NCBI GenBank assembly: GCA_033239525.1
Contig: BSYO01000003.1
Coordinates: 21,345,716 to 21,409,715 of the forward strand
Reading direction: 5' to 3'
Length of the DNA: 64,000 nucleotides
Source: Nepenthes gracilis
Lineage: Eukaryota > Streptophyta > Magnoliopsida > Caryophyllales > Nepenthaceae
The first letter of the stretch is position 1; the number at the start of each line of letters is the position of its first letter. The position numbers were made by a program, and so were the translations under genes. The notes below the pieces were generated by a model. That model did not search any database. It had not been told where the DNA came from and was given only the letters and a program-made list of their open reading frames with translations. Positions 45,920-58,299 of this stretch are shown here, in pieces.

Positions 45920-46951
45920 TGTTGGGTCCCATGTCCTGGCCCATGAGACAGGCCCAGGCCCACGAAGCAGGTCGCGGCCCATGAGAGGATCGGAAGCCCA
46001 CGTGAGGCAACAAGCCCAACCCAAGGGGCGACTGGCGCAAGCCCACAATGGAAGGAGGCAACGGTAACCTGCGGCGCATTAAATGCGTCGCCGGGAACAG
46101 GACAAAAAGGCGGAAAGGCTAGCCAATAGGCGTGGGTGGCCGGGCGCAGCTAACGCCACCAGCTGCCGTCTGGGACGGCGAACCAATCCCAGCCTCGGGA
46201 AAATCGGGCGTGGTCGGCAACGCTCGGCGGCGTGGCAGCACGGCAGCGGGCAGCCCGACGTGACCGCGGTCCATGACAATACCGACCAGCCGCAATGACC
46301 CAAGCAACGGGGCGTTTGGCGCCCAGTCCCAACGGGTGAGGCGTATAAAAACCCTCACACCCCACAGAAAGGGATCTTTTCGATCATCTCAGGAACTTCT
46401 TTTTCGATCTTCTTCATCCTTTCAATCATTTTGAGACCTTGAACTCCTCTATCAAACTACGATCCTCCTTTGAACATTGCTTCAAGCGTCATTGATCATC
46501 TTCCTTCCCTTTCTCTAAAAACACAAGAGTGACGAGTCAAAGCAGAGCATTGCCTCATCTAGCTGACTCGCTCACCATCCCAGCATCCTCTAAGATCACG
46601 GAAAAGTTAGCCACCCGCTGCGGTGCATTACGGAAGCCCGGCCTTCCAACACCTGCTCACTACATTTCCCCACATCATCGCATAAGCACTTCTACGCTTT
46701 CACAGCATTTCTCCGCGCACCACCTTAGCGTGCACCATTTCCGTTCATTGCGGGAATATTGCTGACTTGAGCGTCGGAGCGGCCTCGGTGGGAGAAATCC
46801 TGCCAGACCCTTCACCTCTTGTTTGTTATTTGTGTTGTGCAGGTCCAGGTTCATATAGACGGAGACCGGACCCTTCTTCCGGAGCGACCGCAAGCTTAGG
46901 AATCCGAAGGCTCCCTAATCCGTACGACAACCTTGGGCCCGGGACGCAACA
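45920..46951 (+). repeat. 3' LTR of element 2
   Basis: 1032 bp, TG...CA, the partner of 33769-34798. Its TATA box is intact (TATAAAA, 46344-46350). Differences from the 5' LTR are small substitutions and indels, for example around 46095-46170. Confidence 0.95.
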
Positions 46952-46956
46952 AACAT

Positions 46957-48415
46957 AGATCCCAATTGTATAAAAATTTTTAATATAATATTTTTATATA
47001 ATATCATTTGCCTTATCTATAAATAACATGAAAAATACATACACGATCTAAGTTAACACTAAGAACAATAATCAAAAAATAAGAAAAAATTCAGAAATAA
47101 ACGAAGTATTTGGCTGACTCTTAAGATTTTTACTTGATCCTTACCAAACTTAACAGCATACTAATCTCATTTCTAATATCATAAAAATATATTGTAATAT
47201 ATCAATACCAAACAAAACTCATGAATTAATGATTTTATCTAAGTTGTTCTGGCTAATTATAATGGCTTCAACCCTGGTAATAAAATATCTCAAATATCAT
47301 CAATACATTAACCACATTGAATATGAATTCACCAAATTTACAAAGAATAATATATTAGAGATCTGGACTCAATTTTCATCATCCAAAACAGAAAGGCCTT
47401 AAAATTTATCACCCTAAACAATTTCTATATTCCTTGGCAGAAAGCATCGGCCAATGCACAAGGATCCAGACTTTTGGTGTGCTCCTTGTTACATATTCAT
47501 CACTTAATTTTTACATTTTTAGGCAACCAAAATTATATTTTGTCAATATAGTATTAAACATAGTATATCAAAGACTAATAATACAAAAATTACTATCATA
47601 AATATTTTTATTTATCATATAAATAATTTGACAAATATGGGTTATTGCCTCACCTAGCGGCAAGCTGGAACTAGATTTGATTATCAGTAAAGGCTCTTCG
47701 TCACTTGATATCTATCACTTTGAGATTTTGAAACTAAAATTTATCAAAGTAATATTAAACTATACATTTTATAGTATAATAACAATAATCTCAAAGTCTT
47801 AACCGTATCGGTTTATGATATGAAAAAATTACCTAAAAATCATTCATCACCACAGCCAAATATGAGATAAGTAGATTTCAATGCTCATTATAGCATCTTC
47901 GGCACTCAATTGCTAACACAATGAAAATCAAAGTCACATTAGAGACATAGAAAGATATTTTGGTAATTTACTCAATAAGTAGTAAAAATATTTTTGATAT
48001 TTTATCTTATTGATCAAAATTCTTATAGATATTAGACTAAACATAAATATGTAATTAGAAATTGATGTGTCCTTAGTATCTAAATTATTGTACGGATTAT
48101 AGGGCCATTCAATCATTCGTTATGGGTCAAATTGGAGCGAATATGGTTTCTTTTTCTATTAACTTGGAACCTATATACCATAAATTACAAATAAGAGGTC
48201 AGAGGATTAGCGAGACTTTTTTCCTAATATATCATCTAATACTAGAGTCAGAAATCTTTCTCAAGAAATAAAAAGATATAATGAAGATGCGAAAGAATGT
48301 AAAGTCACATTCATGTGGGGGATATGAGAGGAGGATTAAGTTCCTGTATGCGCTCGGCGGGAAGCGACTTAGAAAGATGAAGGACTGGATTCCGATGTAT
48401 GGCACTCGATGAATT
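46957..48415. other. AT-rich DNA right of element 2
   Basis: No gene or known repeat is recognised. It is the continuation of the DNA that received element 2. The composition (long AT runs, no long frames) matches 31630-33763. Confidence 0.5.
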
Positions 48416-48545
48416 GCTTATTAAGGGGTACTTAGTGAGTAGCTTACTAAGGGAGTTTTTGCTAGAGTGACTTATTAGGGGTATACTCGGCTAGAGTGGC
48501 TTATTAGGAGTGCACTTGGTGTGCAACTCATTAAGGGGAGAAAAG
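48416..48545 (+). repeat. Short tandem repeat of about 28 bp
   Basis: The word (G/A)CTTATTA(A)GG recurs at about 48416, 48442, 48469, 48499 and 48527, giving five diverged units of 26-30 bp. Confidence 0.7.
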
Positions 48546-48734
48546 TAGGAAGGACACTCGATTGGAGTGGAATGAAGAGAGAAGGTTGTGTTAGGGAGCT
48601 TGATTATCTCCTTGTCCCCGGAAGACAGGTCCCTTCTCTCGCCAAAATTCTTTTGCATTCGTGACTTCTCTCCTTCTTTGTGTCCGGAAAACCCCTCCTT
48701 TCCCTTTGACGGTCAGAGGGATTTGTAGCATTTC

Positions 48735-49193
48735 GTGGAGATGGATTTGGCATCAAGGCTTGTGACAGGTATTCCATCAAGATTCGCTGGCTATTGGGAT
48801 GTTGACGGTAGTCATTGTTGTCAATTGTTGTCTTGCGATGGTGAGATGGCTGTGAGTAGTCATTTTGACTTGTTCGTCAGACTGTTCCAGCGACGACTAC
48901 AAGCAGTGCTTGCATACGTGTGTTCTAACTGTTACATGTGTATGCTCTGTCTACTCTGTTTGCAGCCTGGCCAAGAGCTTCCCCCATTGGTCTGTCTGTC
49001 TATGTTGTCAGTTGAGCCATTGATACTTGTTCCCTTGGACCATTACTCCGAGGGCCTCATCTTAGTCGCTATAGTTGCGACTGGGTTAAGCTGGATTAGT
49101 CTTCTTCCAAGGACTCATTGGGTCATCGCCCTTCTTGGCATGTTGATGCTTGGGCCCATCATGGACCGGCCTACAATACTACTAGACCCATGA
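48735..49193 (+). other. Open frame of 152 codons, doubtful
   Basis: It starts MEMDLASRLVTGIPSRF and is rich in Leu and Cys, with hydrophobic stretches in the second half. I do not recognise a family, and the surroundings look like transposon DNA. It may be a chance frame; a real gene is possible but unsupported. Confidence 0.15.
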
Positions 49194-52100
49194 AAAATAA
49201 AAAATAAAGTCATTAAGATACTAAACTTTACAAGTTTCATCCTAAGTCCTAGGTCCACCTAAAAACTCTCAAATACCCCTAAACCTAATTTTCCCCAAGG
49301 ATGCACGGCCCCCTCCCTTCTTAATAAATGCAGCCGCTACTATTCTCACTTGTATAGGTATTGTAACAAAATTTTGAAAGAAGAAAAAAATTCCCAAACC
49401 CTATTCCCTATGGGCGAAACACTAGCCGTTCCCCCTCATTTTTCCTCTAAAAACACTTGCGGCAACCCTAGAGAGAGAACAAGGGAGGGTGTGATAGGCA
49501 CAACCAAGAAAAGAAAAAAGAAGAAGAGAAAGAGAGAAAATTATAAGGTATGAATCCCAAACTATATTTTTAATAATAATTATTTAAATTAAATTAATAA
49601 AAATATCAAGATCAATTGAGATTTTAAGGTCAAAATTTATTTTTTGATCAGATTATATTAAATTGAGTTATGTTTAATTGGCTCCTAACTCACGTATATG
49701 TGTATTTTGGACATTAAGGTTGTATCTAAAGGGTATTCTAAAGCGCTCGTACATATTTTAAGAAAAATGTTCATGCCTAATATGTACTCAGGGATGCACA
49801 TGCGTGTTTTTGCTAGGATATAAGTATCTGATGCTCATTTAAGGGACACTCGTGCATTGTATGGTTTATGTTGGGTGCCTAACATGTGTTTGATAAATAC
49901 ATATGCGTCAATTTTTTATTTAAAGCCCCATTGACAGATTTTTGTCATTTCTGTATGGTTTTGGAGAGAGGAGAGAGAAAAAGAAGAGAAGAAGAGAGTG
50001 AGAAAGCTATAGAATGAGAAATGAAAGAGAAATTAAGGTATTTTTGAATAATATCAAGTACAAGATAAATGTATTTAAATTATTTTTTCTTTATTACTAA
50101 TCTTTTCTTATCTATTTGAGTATTTCTTATTTTAAATACTTATAAATGTGTTATTTTATTAACTAAAAAGTTTATACATTATATTAATGCGATCGTACTC
50201 CCATTCTATCAAACTTTTATAAATCACATACCTTTAATTCATATACATTATGTTTAAAATATAATTTTCTACAATAATATTTATGTATGCTTTTAAATCA
50301 TATTAAAATACTTTGATATATCCTTAATTTATATATATATATATATATATTTCTACATGTCTATATTTGAAAGCAATTGATAAAAGTATATTATTCTTAT
50401 TAATTTTTTGAAATTTTATATGACATATTATTATATTATTTGAAATTAATATATTAAAGTTTCAGTACATTTTTAAATTTCATAGTTGAATTCCTACATA
50501 TCTATATTCTAATACATGATATAAAATTGAAGAAATAAGTTAGAATGATCATCAGCTTAGATTATGCATGACATATTTATAAATTAATGCTATCATTTTT
50601 TGATTATTTGATTATGTCATATTCTAATATATTTTTGATGTATATATATATATATATATATTCTTATGAAAATTATACATCTTATTACGTAATTGGCTTA
50701 CTCTTATTTTTATTTTCATTTATTTTTAAGATTAGATGGCTTGATACTTACAGGTGATTTGGATTGAATAAAAGCTGTTCAAGAAGAGTTTTAGGATTTT
50801 GAAAACTAGTTTATGTATTATATTAAATCAGAACAGTAATTATGATATCAGTTTTAGTTTATTTAGATTTTATTATATTCAATTCATGGTAATATATAAT
50901 ATCGACATTTGACTTTAGCTTTGTCTAATAATACGGTTGAGTCAGAATTTGATTACTTTGATTTAGTATGGGTATTTTTCCTTATATATCATTGAGGAAA
51001 TTTTTATCAATTTTTGGGAGCAACTTCCAAATGTGGCATATTTGGATACTATGATTTGATTTATTATCTTATTTTAAATCATTGTCAATATTTAATTTTC
51101 CAGGTTCGTATCTTGATAACTATTTTTGGTTTTAGTCGATGGAATAAATAAATAAATTTTGAATAAATACGGACAAATTGGATTTAATCAACCATGGATT
51201 AAGAAATTTAATAATCAGATCTTGAGATTGGAGATATTACAAAAACCATTCCACACTTTTAGCCTTCTCATCCCCTTAGTAGCCGTTCTTCAAGGATCCA
51301 TACATAGAGATACTGTTGATGGCCATCTGTGGTCAAAATTTGCAGCTTTCATGCATCTGGAGTGACATTACCTCTTTTATTTGGACGCTCCTTATTCTTT
51401 GTTTGTTTGTTTGTTTTTGTTTTAATCAAAGACTTGAACTTTCACCCTTGTTAATCGGTTTTGATGAGGTAAATTGGTGAAAAATAAGGTAGAGAATGTA
51501 TAATAAATTTTCAGACTACTTGATTAATTTTACATTGATTTTTAGATGGTGTTTGACTAATATTTGTGACACTATTCAAATGTTGCACTATGATTTTGCT
51601 AGTATTTGAATAATGTTTGAACGTTGTGGTGCTGATGGCCGAATTTGCGTCTCTTGCCCGATTTTTGATTATTTCATATTTTTATACTTTGTATGATTAT
51701 ATTGGACCTTGTTAATGAGAAGTCTTGAGTAGAAACCTTTTAATATTATCGGTTTATTACTTTTATTCGTAAATTGGTGGATTTATGAAATGTTTGATTA
51801 GTATATAATCGGTGTGAAAGGCCACATTTGAACACCAAGGATAGACTCAGGGTAAATCATTAGATTTACAAGGCCAATTGTGTTTTCTTGAGAATTCATC
51901 TTGGTAGATGTATTTTAGGTGAGCTATTTACCTTATTTTAAATCTTGTGGAAAAATAATGTCATTTCATAAGGCAGAGAGCCGACATTTGACAGACATGA
52001 AGGGCTTCATTTGATTGGTGTGCAGGGTTTTATTCGAACATTAGCTATGATTCGGGGCAATTTGAGGTTTTGGAATAATATGTGAGCTGGTGGTCTAATG

Positions 52101-52600
52101 TGTAGTTTTCACCCTTTTATGGTCATAGTAGGTTAGGCCGGGGATTAGAAGGTCGAGTAGACCCCCACGGTGTAGTTAAGTTCTTGTGTAGGAATGGCAG
52201 GGTGGGGCATTTGAACGCCAAAATACTAGAGTGTCAGTACAATCCTGATTTTATGTATAAGATTTAGGATGACCATTCTAATAGCATGTCCAGTATTTAT
52301 AGTAGTGGAGCCTGGTGGACACGTGTTGAATAGTTAGAGTACTTGGAGCACTTTTCTTGTGTTCCGTCCCAGTTTTGACTTCTTGGTGTTGTCATTGGCC
52401 ATGTGAGTCGTATTTAGTATTCATGAGTGAGTAAAGTATATTATATAAAAATATTATGGCATTAAAGAATATAAAAATTGTGGAATCATAATATAATATA
52501 AAGTTATACAATATCTACAATATGTCCAAATGGATTGAGGTCTAGTTCTTGAAAGAATACTTATAGTTCTATGAATAGTATGTAATGAAATATTGATGAA
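49194..52600 (+). mobile_element. Possible long-LTR retrotransposon remnant, non-coding
   Basis: 49240-49550 has the look of an LTR R/U5 region of plant gypsy elements: CCCTAAACCTAATTTTCCCC, then a TTAATAAATGCAGCCGC-like block, then an A/G-rich AGAAAGAGAGAAAA end and a GTATG donor-like site. The following 3 kb is AT-rich without pol sequence. 52080-52250 (AGGTTAGGCC...GTAGACCCCC) also looks LTR-like. Dinucleotide TA runs lie at about 50329-50350 and 50641-50660. The boundaries and family are not clear. Confidence 0.3.
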
Positions 52601-52639
52601 TGCCTTGTCGAAAAGTATAGTTGACGTATTGTCAATGAT

Positions 52640-53260
52640 TTTGATACCCCACGTGGGCGTTGGAAGAATTGAGCGTAGTGCTTCCTATACCTTGATTTGG
52701 CATTGGAGGGATTAAATGTAGCAATTTATATACCTTGGGTGGGTGTTGGAAAAATTAAGCCTTGAGAAACTCCTATACCTGGGGTGGGCCTTGAGGATCA
52801 AGAGGTGTATTTCATATATTCAGGGTAGGAGCCAAGGATTACTCATGTATAAGGCATAGTAAGACTTTTGTACCCAGGGTGAGCATTGGAAAAATTGAGC
52901 CTAGAAGGATTCCTATATCGAGGGCGCTGATGAGGAGCAAGATAGAGTATTTCTTATACTCAGGGTGGGTGTTGAGGATTACTCTTATACAAGATGCAGT
53001 GAGACTTTTATACCCAAGGTGGGCTTTGAAAAAATTGAGCTTAGAAAGACTCTTTTACCTGCTATGGGCTATGAAAAGTGAGACGAAGTATTTCATATAT
53101 TCAGGATGGGCATTGAGGATTACTCACATATAAGGCATAAGGAGACACCTATACCGAGTGTGGGCATCAAGGGGCGAGACGGAATATTTCCTATACCCTA
53201 GGCGAATGTTGAGAATTACTTACATATAGTGTACAGTGAGACTTATATGATCGAAGTATA
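52640..53260 (+). repeat. Higher-order minisatellite, about 140-bp period, array 1
   Basis: The block consists of alternating subunits of about 40-55 bp that share a TATACCCAGGGTGGGC-type core. Three kinds alternate: one with GGAAAAATTGAGC, one with GGAGCAAGA..GAGTATTT, one with GAGGATTACTCACATATAAG. The order repeats every about 140 bp (for example GACTTTTGTACCC at 52863 and GACTTTTATACCC at 53003). About four diverged higher-order copies are visible. Confidence 0.85.
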
Positions 53261-55017
53261 GCCACTCAGACCTGACTTATGACCGTTATCCAAATCTGAT
53301 CACGTGGAAAGCCTTAAATATCAAATAATTATCATCTTATAACTACAAATGATATAATATGACCACTAAAATTTAAATCATCTTATATTTCCAAAATACT
53401 TAGGAAAAATATAGCCCCGATATCTAACGAAATAGAAATAAAAATACTAAATGTATTTATAAAGTAAATAAAATCATTTCAAGCTAGGGTTCAAATGGTG
53501 CTAAAGTCCACAACTCTCTTTATCCAACTTTAGAGTTATCCATCTCTAACTTGCTACTATGGAATAAAGAAATAACAATAATGAGTCAAAAGCCAATAAC
53601 TCTAACCAATATTAATAAAAGTAGAAAATCAAGTTATTTAAAGAACTCATATCAAAATAAGTTCTAATAATGTACAATATATAAAAAGTAATAACCATCT
53701 CCAAATAATCAATAAATAAAATAAACAATAATATAAATAATAATATGAATAAGTAACAATCAAGATATTAACTATCTAATGATTTTGAAATCTAGAAGGA
53801 TATCTATTAAGTCCCAACGAACCTCAATCAATATATTGAGGTCTCAAAATATCTATAATATTAAAATTCTTTCTTAATTTTTTTAAAAGTCTAATTTGAC
53901 ATAAAGTCATGACAATATAAAATATGAAATCTTATTTATATTCTAAATAGTTAGATAAGTACTATAAAATTACTCGTTATTAATAATATTTTAACACCTC
54001 TACAATCCTTTTAAAAGCTATACCTATAGTATATTCATACCATTTATGATACCCTCATCTTTAGTATTCTTAATATCATTTTATACTATGATCATAAGTC
54101 TATACACATCCCTCCTCGGATTTGACCTCTACCACTAAATATGAAATAAATATCAAAAAATATAAACTACACTAAAATCTCATTAGCTCTTATTCACTTA
54201 GATATATTAGATTGTTTATATACTATTTTTTGTTAAGCCATAGAGTCCCCAAAACATAATCATTCATGGACATCGAAGAATAATTTGAGCTCCTAAGTAC
54301 CCCATGTGGTCGTCATTCACTAAGGCTCATAACATCCTCTAACTAGCAATTATAACCTCAGAATTTTTCTTTCCGATTATCATTAATCAATCATGTAGAG
54401 TGACAATTTACTAATAAGTTTAAACCCACTCTAATACTAGCCCTATCACATGGCCCATTAGAGATTATAATAAGTCAAAATTGCGAAAATTTTTAATACT
54501 TTTACTCATATCATCTTATAATAATTATTATTATGTACTTGATTTTCTCCTTTCCCTTTAATGGTATGGCCACCATCTCCATGACTTATATATTAAATCT
54601 CTATCTTTCCTAACATACAATCTATTATGAATTAAAAAAAAAATAACATGATTATGCATTAATAATAACAAACATATAAAATACACTTGGCATTTCTTCC
54701 CTAGGCACACAACCTTCTAGAAATTTATAGATAATATTTTTTTCATATCTCTTATCATTTCATTAGTGTATGTTTTGAATTATAAAACATGTAACGACCA
54801 TCATAACCATCACTATTGTATTTAGCCACTAGGGTTATGCATGCCACTTCTAAATCTTTGCTAATTTATTGATTATTTTTTATTATCTATCATGTATCTA
54901 AGGTAAATATAGAATGTCATAATATTTTTAGATAAAAGTTATCAAATTCTATTATTAGATTCAAAATCCAAATTTTATTAATATCATAGACATGCAACTA
55001 GATCAAAAACAAGATGA
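53261..55017. other. AT-rich DNA between minisatellite array 1 and the CACTA element
   Basis: No gene is recognised. Long AT-rich stretches with many stops on both strands. Confidence 0.5.
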
Positions 55018-55020
55018 TGG

Positions 55021-55330
55021 CACTACAACAATATTAACTTTTAATGACCAAATAATTTGTCACTAAAGATTATAAATTTGTCACTAAAACTTTTAGTGAT
55101 AAAATATTAATTTGTCACTAAATTGTCACTAAATATTTGTCACAAAACCTTTAGTGACAAATTTTTATTTTGTCACTAAAAAAAATTTTTAGTGACAAAA
55201 TAATTTTATCACTAAAGAAAATTTTTAATGACAAAATAATTGTCACTAAAATACATTTAAAATTTATCATTAAATATTATATTTAATAACAAATAATTAA
55301 CATAAAAAATATATAATTTTACATTTAATT
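55021..55330 (+). repeat. Left terminal and subterminal repeats of the CACTA element
   Basis: CACTACAACAA at the tip, then about ten copies of TTTGTCACTAAA or its reverse complement, several arranged as inverted pairs. Confidence 0.9.
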
Positions 55331-55436
55331 TATATACTTTAATGGGTAAAAATTTAACACAAATATCAAATTGATTTCAACACAAATATCAAATTTTACA
55401 ACAAATTTAAAAAAATTCCAGCTATGCAATATAATG

Positions 55437-56046
55437 ATGTGGGATGCCAAGAACATGATGTGTGCCGCTGACCCACGCCATGGCCGCTACTTGCCGGCTT
55501 CTGCCATGTTCCGTGGCAAGATGAGCACCAAAGAGGTTGATGATCACCAACCTGGACATGTTCACCCACACCACTCACCTCCATACTGCCACAAACACAC
55601 CCAACACACAATGCCCACACACGCACACACATCACCCACTCACACACGGCAGTAGCTCAGCCCAACCACACACACTGCACACACACACCCACGGCTGCAC
55701 TCACTCACCCTGCTCACCCATCTGGGCACACACCCGCACACAGTACACTCACTGTCATCACCCACTGTATACACTACACACACAGTCACCCACAAACACA
55801 CACCATACACACACGGAACAGATCTGTTCATGAACAATAACTCTTCATACTTTGTGGAGTGGATCCCCAACAATGTCCCAAGGGCCTGAAGATGGCATCC
55901 ACCTTCATTGGGAATTCGAGCAGTTCACTGCCATGTTCAGGAGAAAAGCTTTCTTGCACTGGCACACAGGCGAAGGAATGGATGAAATGGAGTTCACCGA
56001 GGCCAAGAGTAACATGAACGATCTCATGGCTGAGTGCTCATCATGA
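55437..56046 (+). pseudogene. Captured beta-tubulin fragment inside the CACTA element (split and deleted)
   Basis: 55437-55541 reads [20 protein letters not shown], then [12 protein letters not shown]. 55816-56030 reads [14 protein letters not shown], then [20 protein letters not shown] and MDEMEF. This is the C-terminal third of plant beta-tubulin. Between the two parts lies about 270 bp of CA-rich DNA. Two further deletions remove the segments after IPNNV and after FIGN, changing the frame. It reads on the + strand, opposite to the transposase. No intron is present, but this part of the tubulin gene normally lies in one exon, so the route of capture (DNA or cDNA) is open. It cannot make a tubulin. 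Confidence 0.88.
55542..55815 (+). repeat. CA-rich low-complexity insertion in the tubulin fragment
   Basis: The stretch is dominated by CACACAC, CACCCA and CTCAC words with almost no G. It sits exactly between the tubulin codons for Val-Asp and Glu-Gln. Several long chance frames rich in His/Thr cross it. Confidence 0.85.
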
Positions 56047-56519
56047 TTTTTGTTGAGAACTCGAATATGGCTTTTTCATACCGATACTTTGATTAACACT
56101 CTGATTCTCGCTACTCAGCCTCACAATGTTAGTCCTAGATGGAAGTCGAGGCTGCCAAGACTCTGACATTTTGCTAAAAATATTATCAAATTAAAATAAT
56201 TCACACAGCTCAAAGGTACCAAGTAACATTGTAATTCACATATTAATCACTCAATCAGATAAAAAAAAAGATAGCACTCAAAATTTAAAGTTTACAACCC
56301 GAACTTGTATTTGCATGTATGCCTCCTTTGAATACTTTGAGATCACCGGATCTCGCCTTTTATTTTTTTGAATGTTCCTATTTATTATAGGCAATGAGTT
56401 ATTTTTCAAATAACTCTAATATGTAATCCGAGATATCTCAATATAATCTAATCATGTTCGGGAATAAACTAAACAAATATGGGAAATAATATTTCAAATA
56501 ACTCTAACCTCCACTTGTT

Positions 56520-57618
56520 TTAGCACACGAACAGTCGAGGAAGAGAAAGCCAGCTGGCCTTTTAAGACTTTAGATTGGCTCGTAGTTCTGCTAGTAGGCC
56601 CACTAGATTGATCACAAGTTCGCTTCCTATTCTTGTCAAACAGCCTTGCAACTTCCGCCTTAATGAATAACATATAAAGTGCACAGCCAAATCATAATAA
56701 AATTTAGAATGAAAACCCAAAAGTCATAATATCGTAGTTCTTTTTTATTTAGAAGGCAACTACTCAGATTACCTGAAGCTTAAATAATGAGCCACCATCC
56801 GCTCCTTCGACACTTTTATCATTCATTTGGTTAATTGCATTCTCCAAGTCCTACAAACAATTACTATTGATGTAAGATATGGTTTGGGTGGGGTGTAAAT
56901 CTGCCCACCCATTTTACAATGGGTTAATACAAAGAGCTTCCAAGCAAAATAATGAACAAAGAGCATTAATGCCATTTTTCATTGTAAACAATTAAAAACA
57001 TAATAAGAAACAATAGCTATAAACTTACCGTTTTTTTAGTTTGCATTGTACATAATTCTTCTTTAATCAAAGATCCCATATCAGAATATATATCAGCTTT
57101 CAGCTCAACAAGCAATTTAGAACGAATCTCGACTTCTTTTTAATTTAGCAGATCTGCTAACCGTCGTTATACTTCAGCCTCAATCCGAGCATTAATGTCA
57201 TTTTCAAGGCATATTGACATCTTACTACAACTTTCTAAATAGTTATTGTCATTTCTAAATACAAACACAAAGCATTTGTATTTATTAAGTAGTGTTATTA
57301 TATAAAGAATGATATACTTACTCAAAACTTTTGACTTTCCCAATATTTTAGAACAAACCATTTCCATTGCTCAATATCTACATTAGGAGGGCAGTTTTCA
57401 ATCCGCTCCTTATCAGTTCTATATTTTTTGTAGTAGTCTCTTCGCAAACCAAAACGCCAAGTACGGAATCTTTTCATCAATTCTTTCTGAATTGCCATAT
57501 TTACATGATTTTTATTTGGCAAGACGTATTTTTCCTACAACAATCAAGCAACGGCAATATGTCATGCATACCAAATAATACAAAAAAAAAAATACAACCA
57601 AATATATTAATATATCAT

Positions 57619-57649
<31 letters not shown>

Positions 57650-58290
57650 TTTACCTTCACTTTTTGCATCAATTTCATCTTGATATTAGCATCCATTTGC
57701 TTCCAATTCACAACATTAACAGGACAGTATAATGAATAACAATAAGCACATATGATATTTGCTGTGTGAAATCGGTATCCGTTGATCACATATAATGAAT
57801 AACAAGTCACTCTTCTAATTTGAGCCTGTGCCAAATATGAAAGATATTTGCTTGCTCTTTCATCCCATTTGTTCATCAATTCTGTAATCTATTGAACACA
57901 ATAAGTATTAAAAGGTATTAATAAGATTAACATTTAGTAAGTATTAAAAAATTGTATCAAACCATACAGAATGCATAAACATTTACTTACTCTGCATTCA
58001 AACCACTCTAACAAATCAACATTCCGATTTTGATTGATATTTTCATACTCCCTGTTCATCATCAAATATTGAAGTTCCCTTAATATTCCATATATGATTA
58101 AGTGGTTGAAGATTAGTTCCCTATCTTGAAAAAAAAAGATTGTTATAACTATTACATGGACAACGTATCTTATCCCCATTTTCAACTTTCAAAAATGCAA
58201 AATCAAGAAATTCGATAACTCCTTTTCTATAATTTGGCTTTCGTCTGTCACTAACAGTCTTATAATTTATCCAACTCTTATCCCTCCTAA
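56520..58290 (-). pseudogene. CACTA transposase gene with the catalytic core deleted
   Basis: Read on the - strand, in order: a Transpos_assoc-like N-terminal domain (about 58290-58090, with DKSWINY, GVIEFLDFA, KIRCPC and FNHLIIYG); then an abrupt join to the end of a DUF4218-like segment (NREYENINQ...EWFECRV, about 58075-57985); a DUF4216-like bit (YVINGYRFHT, about 57760-57790); and a plant Transposase_24 (Ptta/En/Spm) domain (NWKQMDANIK, then FRTWRFGLRRDYYKKY and CPPNVDIEQW, about 57720-57325). A coiled-coil tail follows, with exons near 57240-57030, 56850-56775 and 56660-56520. Introns have good GT..AG ends, for example about 57651-57537 (containing a TA microsatellite, 57619-57645) and the donor at about 57028. 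The Transposase_21 catalytic core is absent. An in-frame stop near 57322 also occurs. Confidence 0.7.
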
Positions 58291-58299
58291 AGTGTAAAC

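Larger units (their letters stand above)
33769..46951 (+). mobile_element. Tat-lineage Ty3/gypsy LTR retrotransposon (element 2), 13.2 kb
   Basis: It is complete from LTR to LTR, with the perfect 5-bp target duplication AACAT at 33764-33768 and 46952-46956. Its LTRs are 1030 and 1032 bp, starting TGTTGGG and ending GCAACA. 34799-34810 (TTGGCGCCGTCT) is the primer-binding site, resembling the complement of tRNA-Asp. A G-run (45911-45915) before the 3' LTR is the likely polypurine tract. Contents in order: gag; protease-RT-RNase H; second RNase H; integrase; spacer; and three antisense coding regions. It has one stop in gag and frameshifts around the second RNase H and in integrase, so it is not autonomous but is far less decayed than element 1. 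Confidence 0.95.

Noticed and set aside
45436..46079. Frames of 94-182 codons on both strands at the edge of the 3' LTR
   Set aside because: They run into the LTR and arise from GC-rich sequence; not conserved.
55371..55873. His/Thr-rich and Val/Cys-rich frames across the CA tract
   Set aside because: Products of low-complexity CACA sequence; only the tubulin-matching ends are meaningful.
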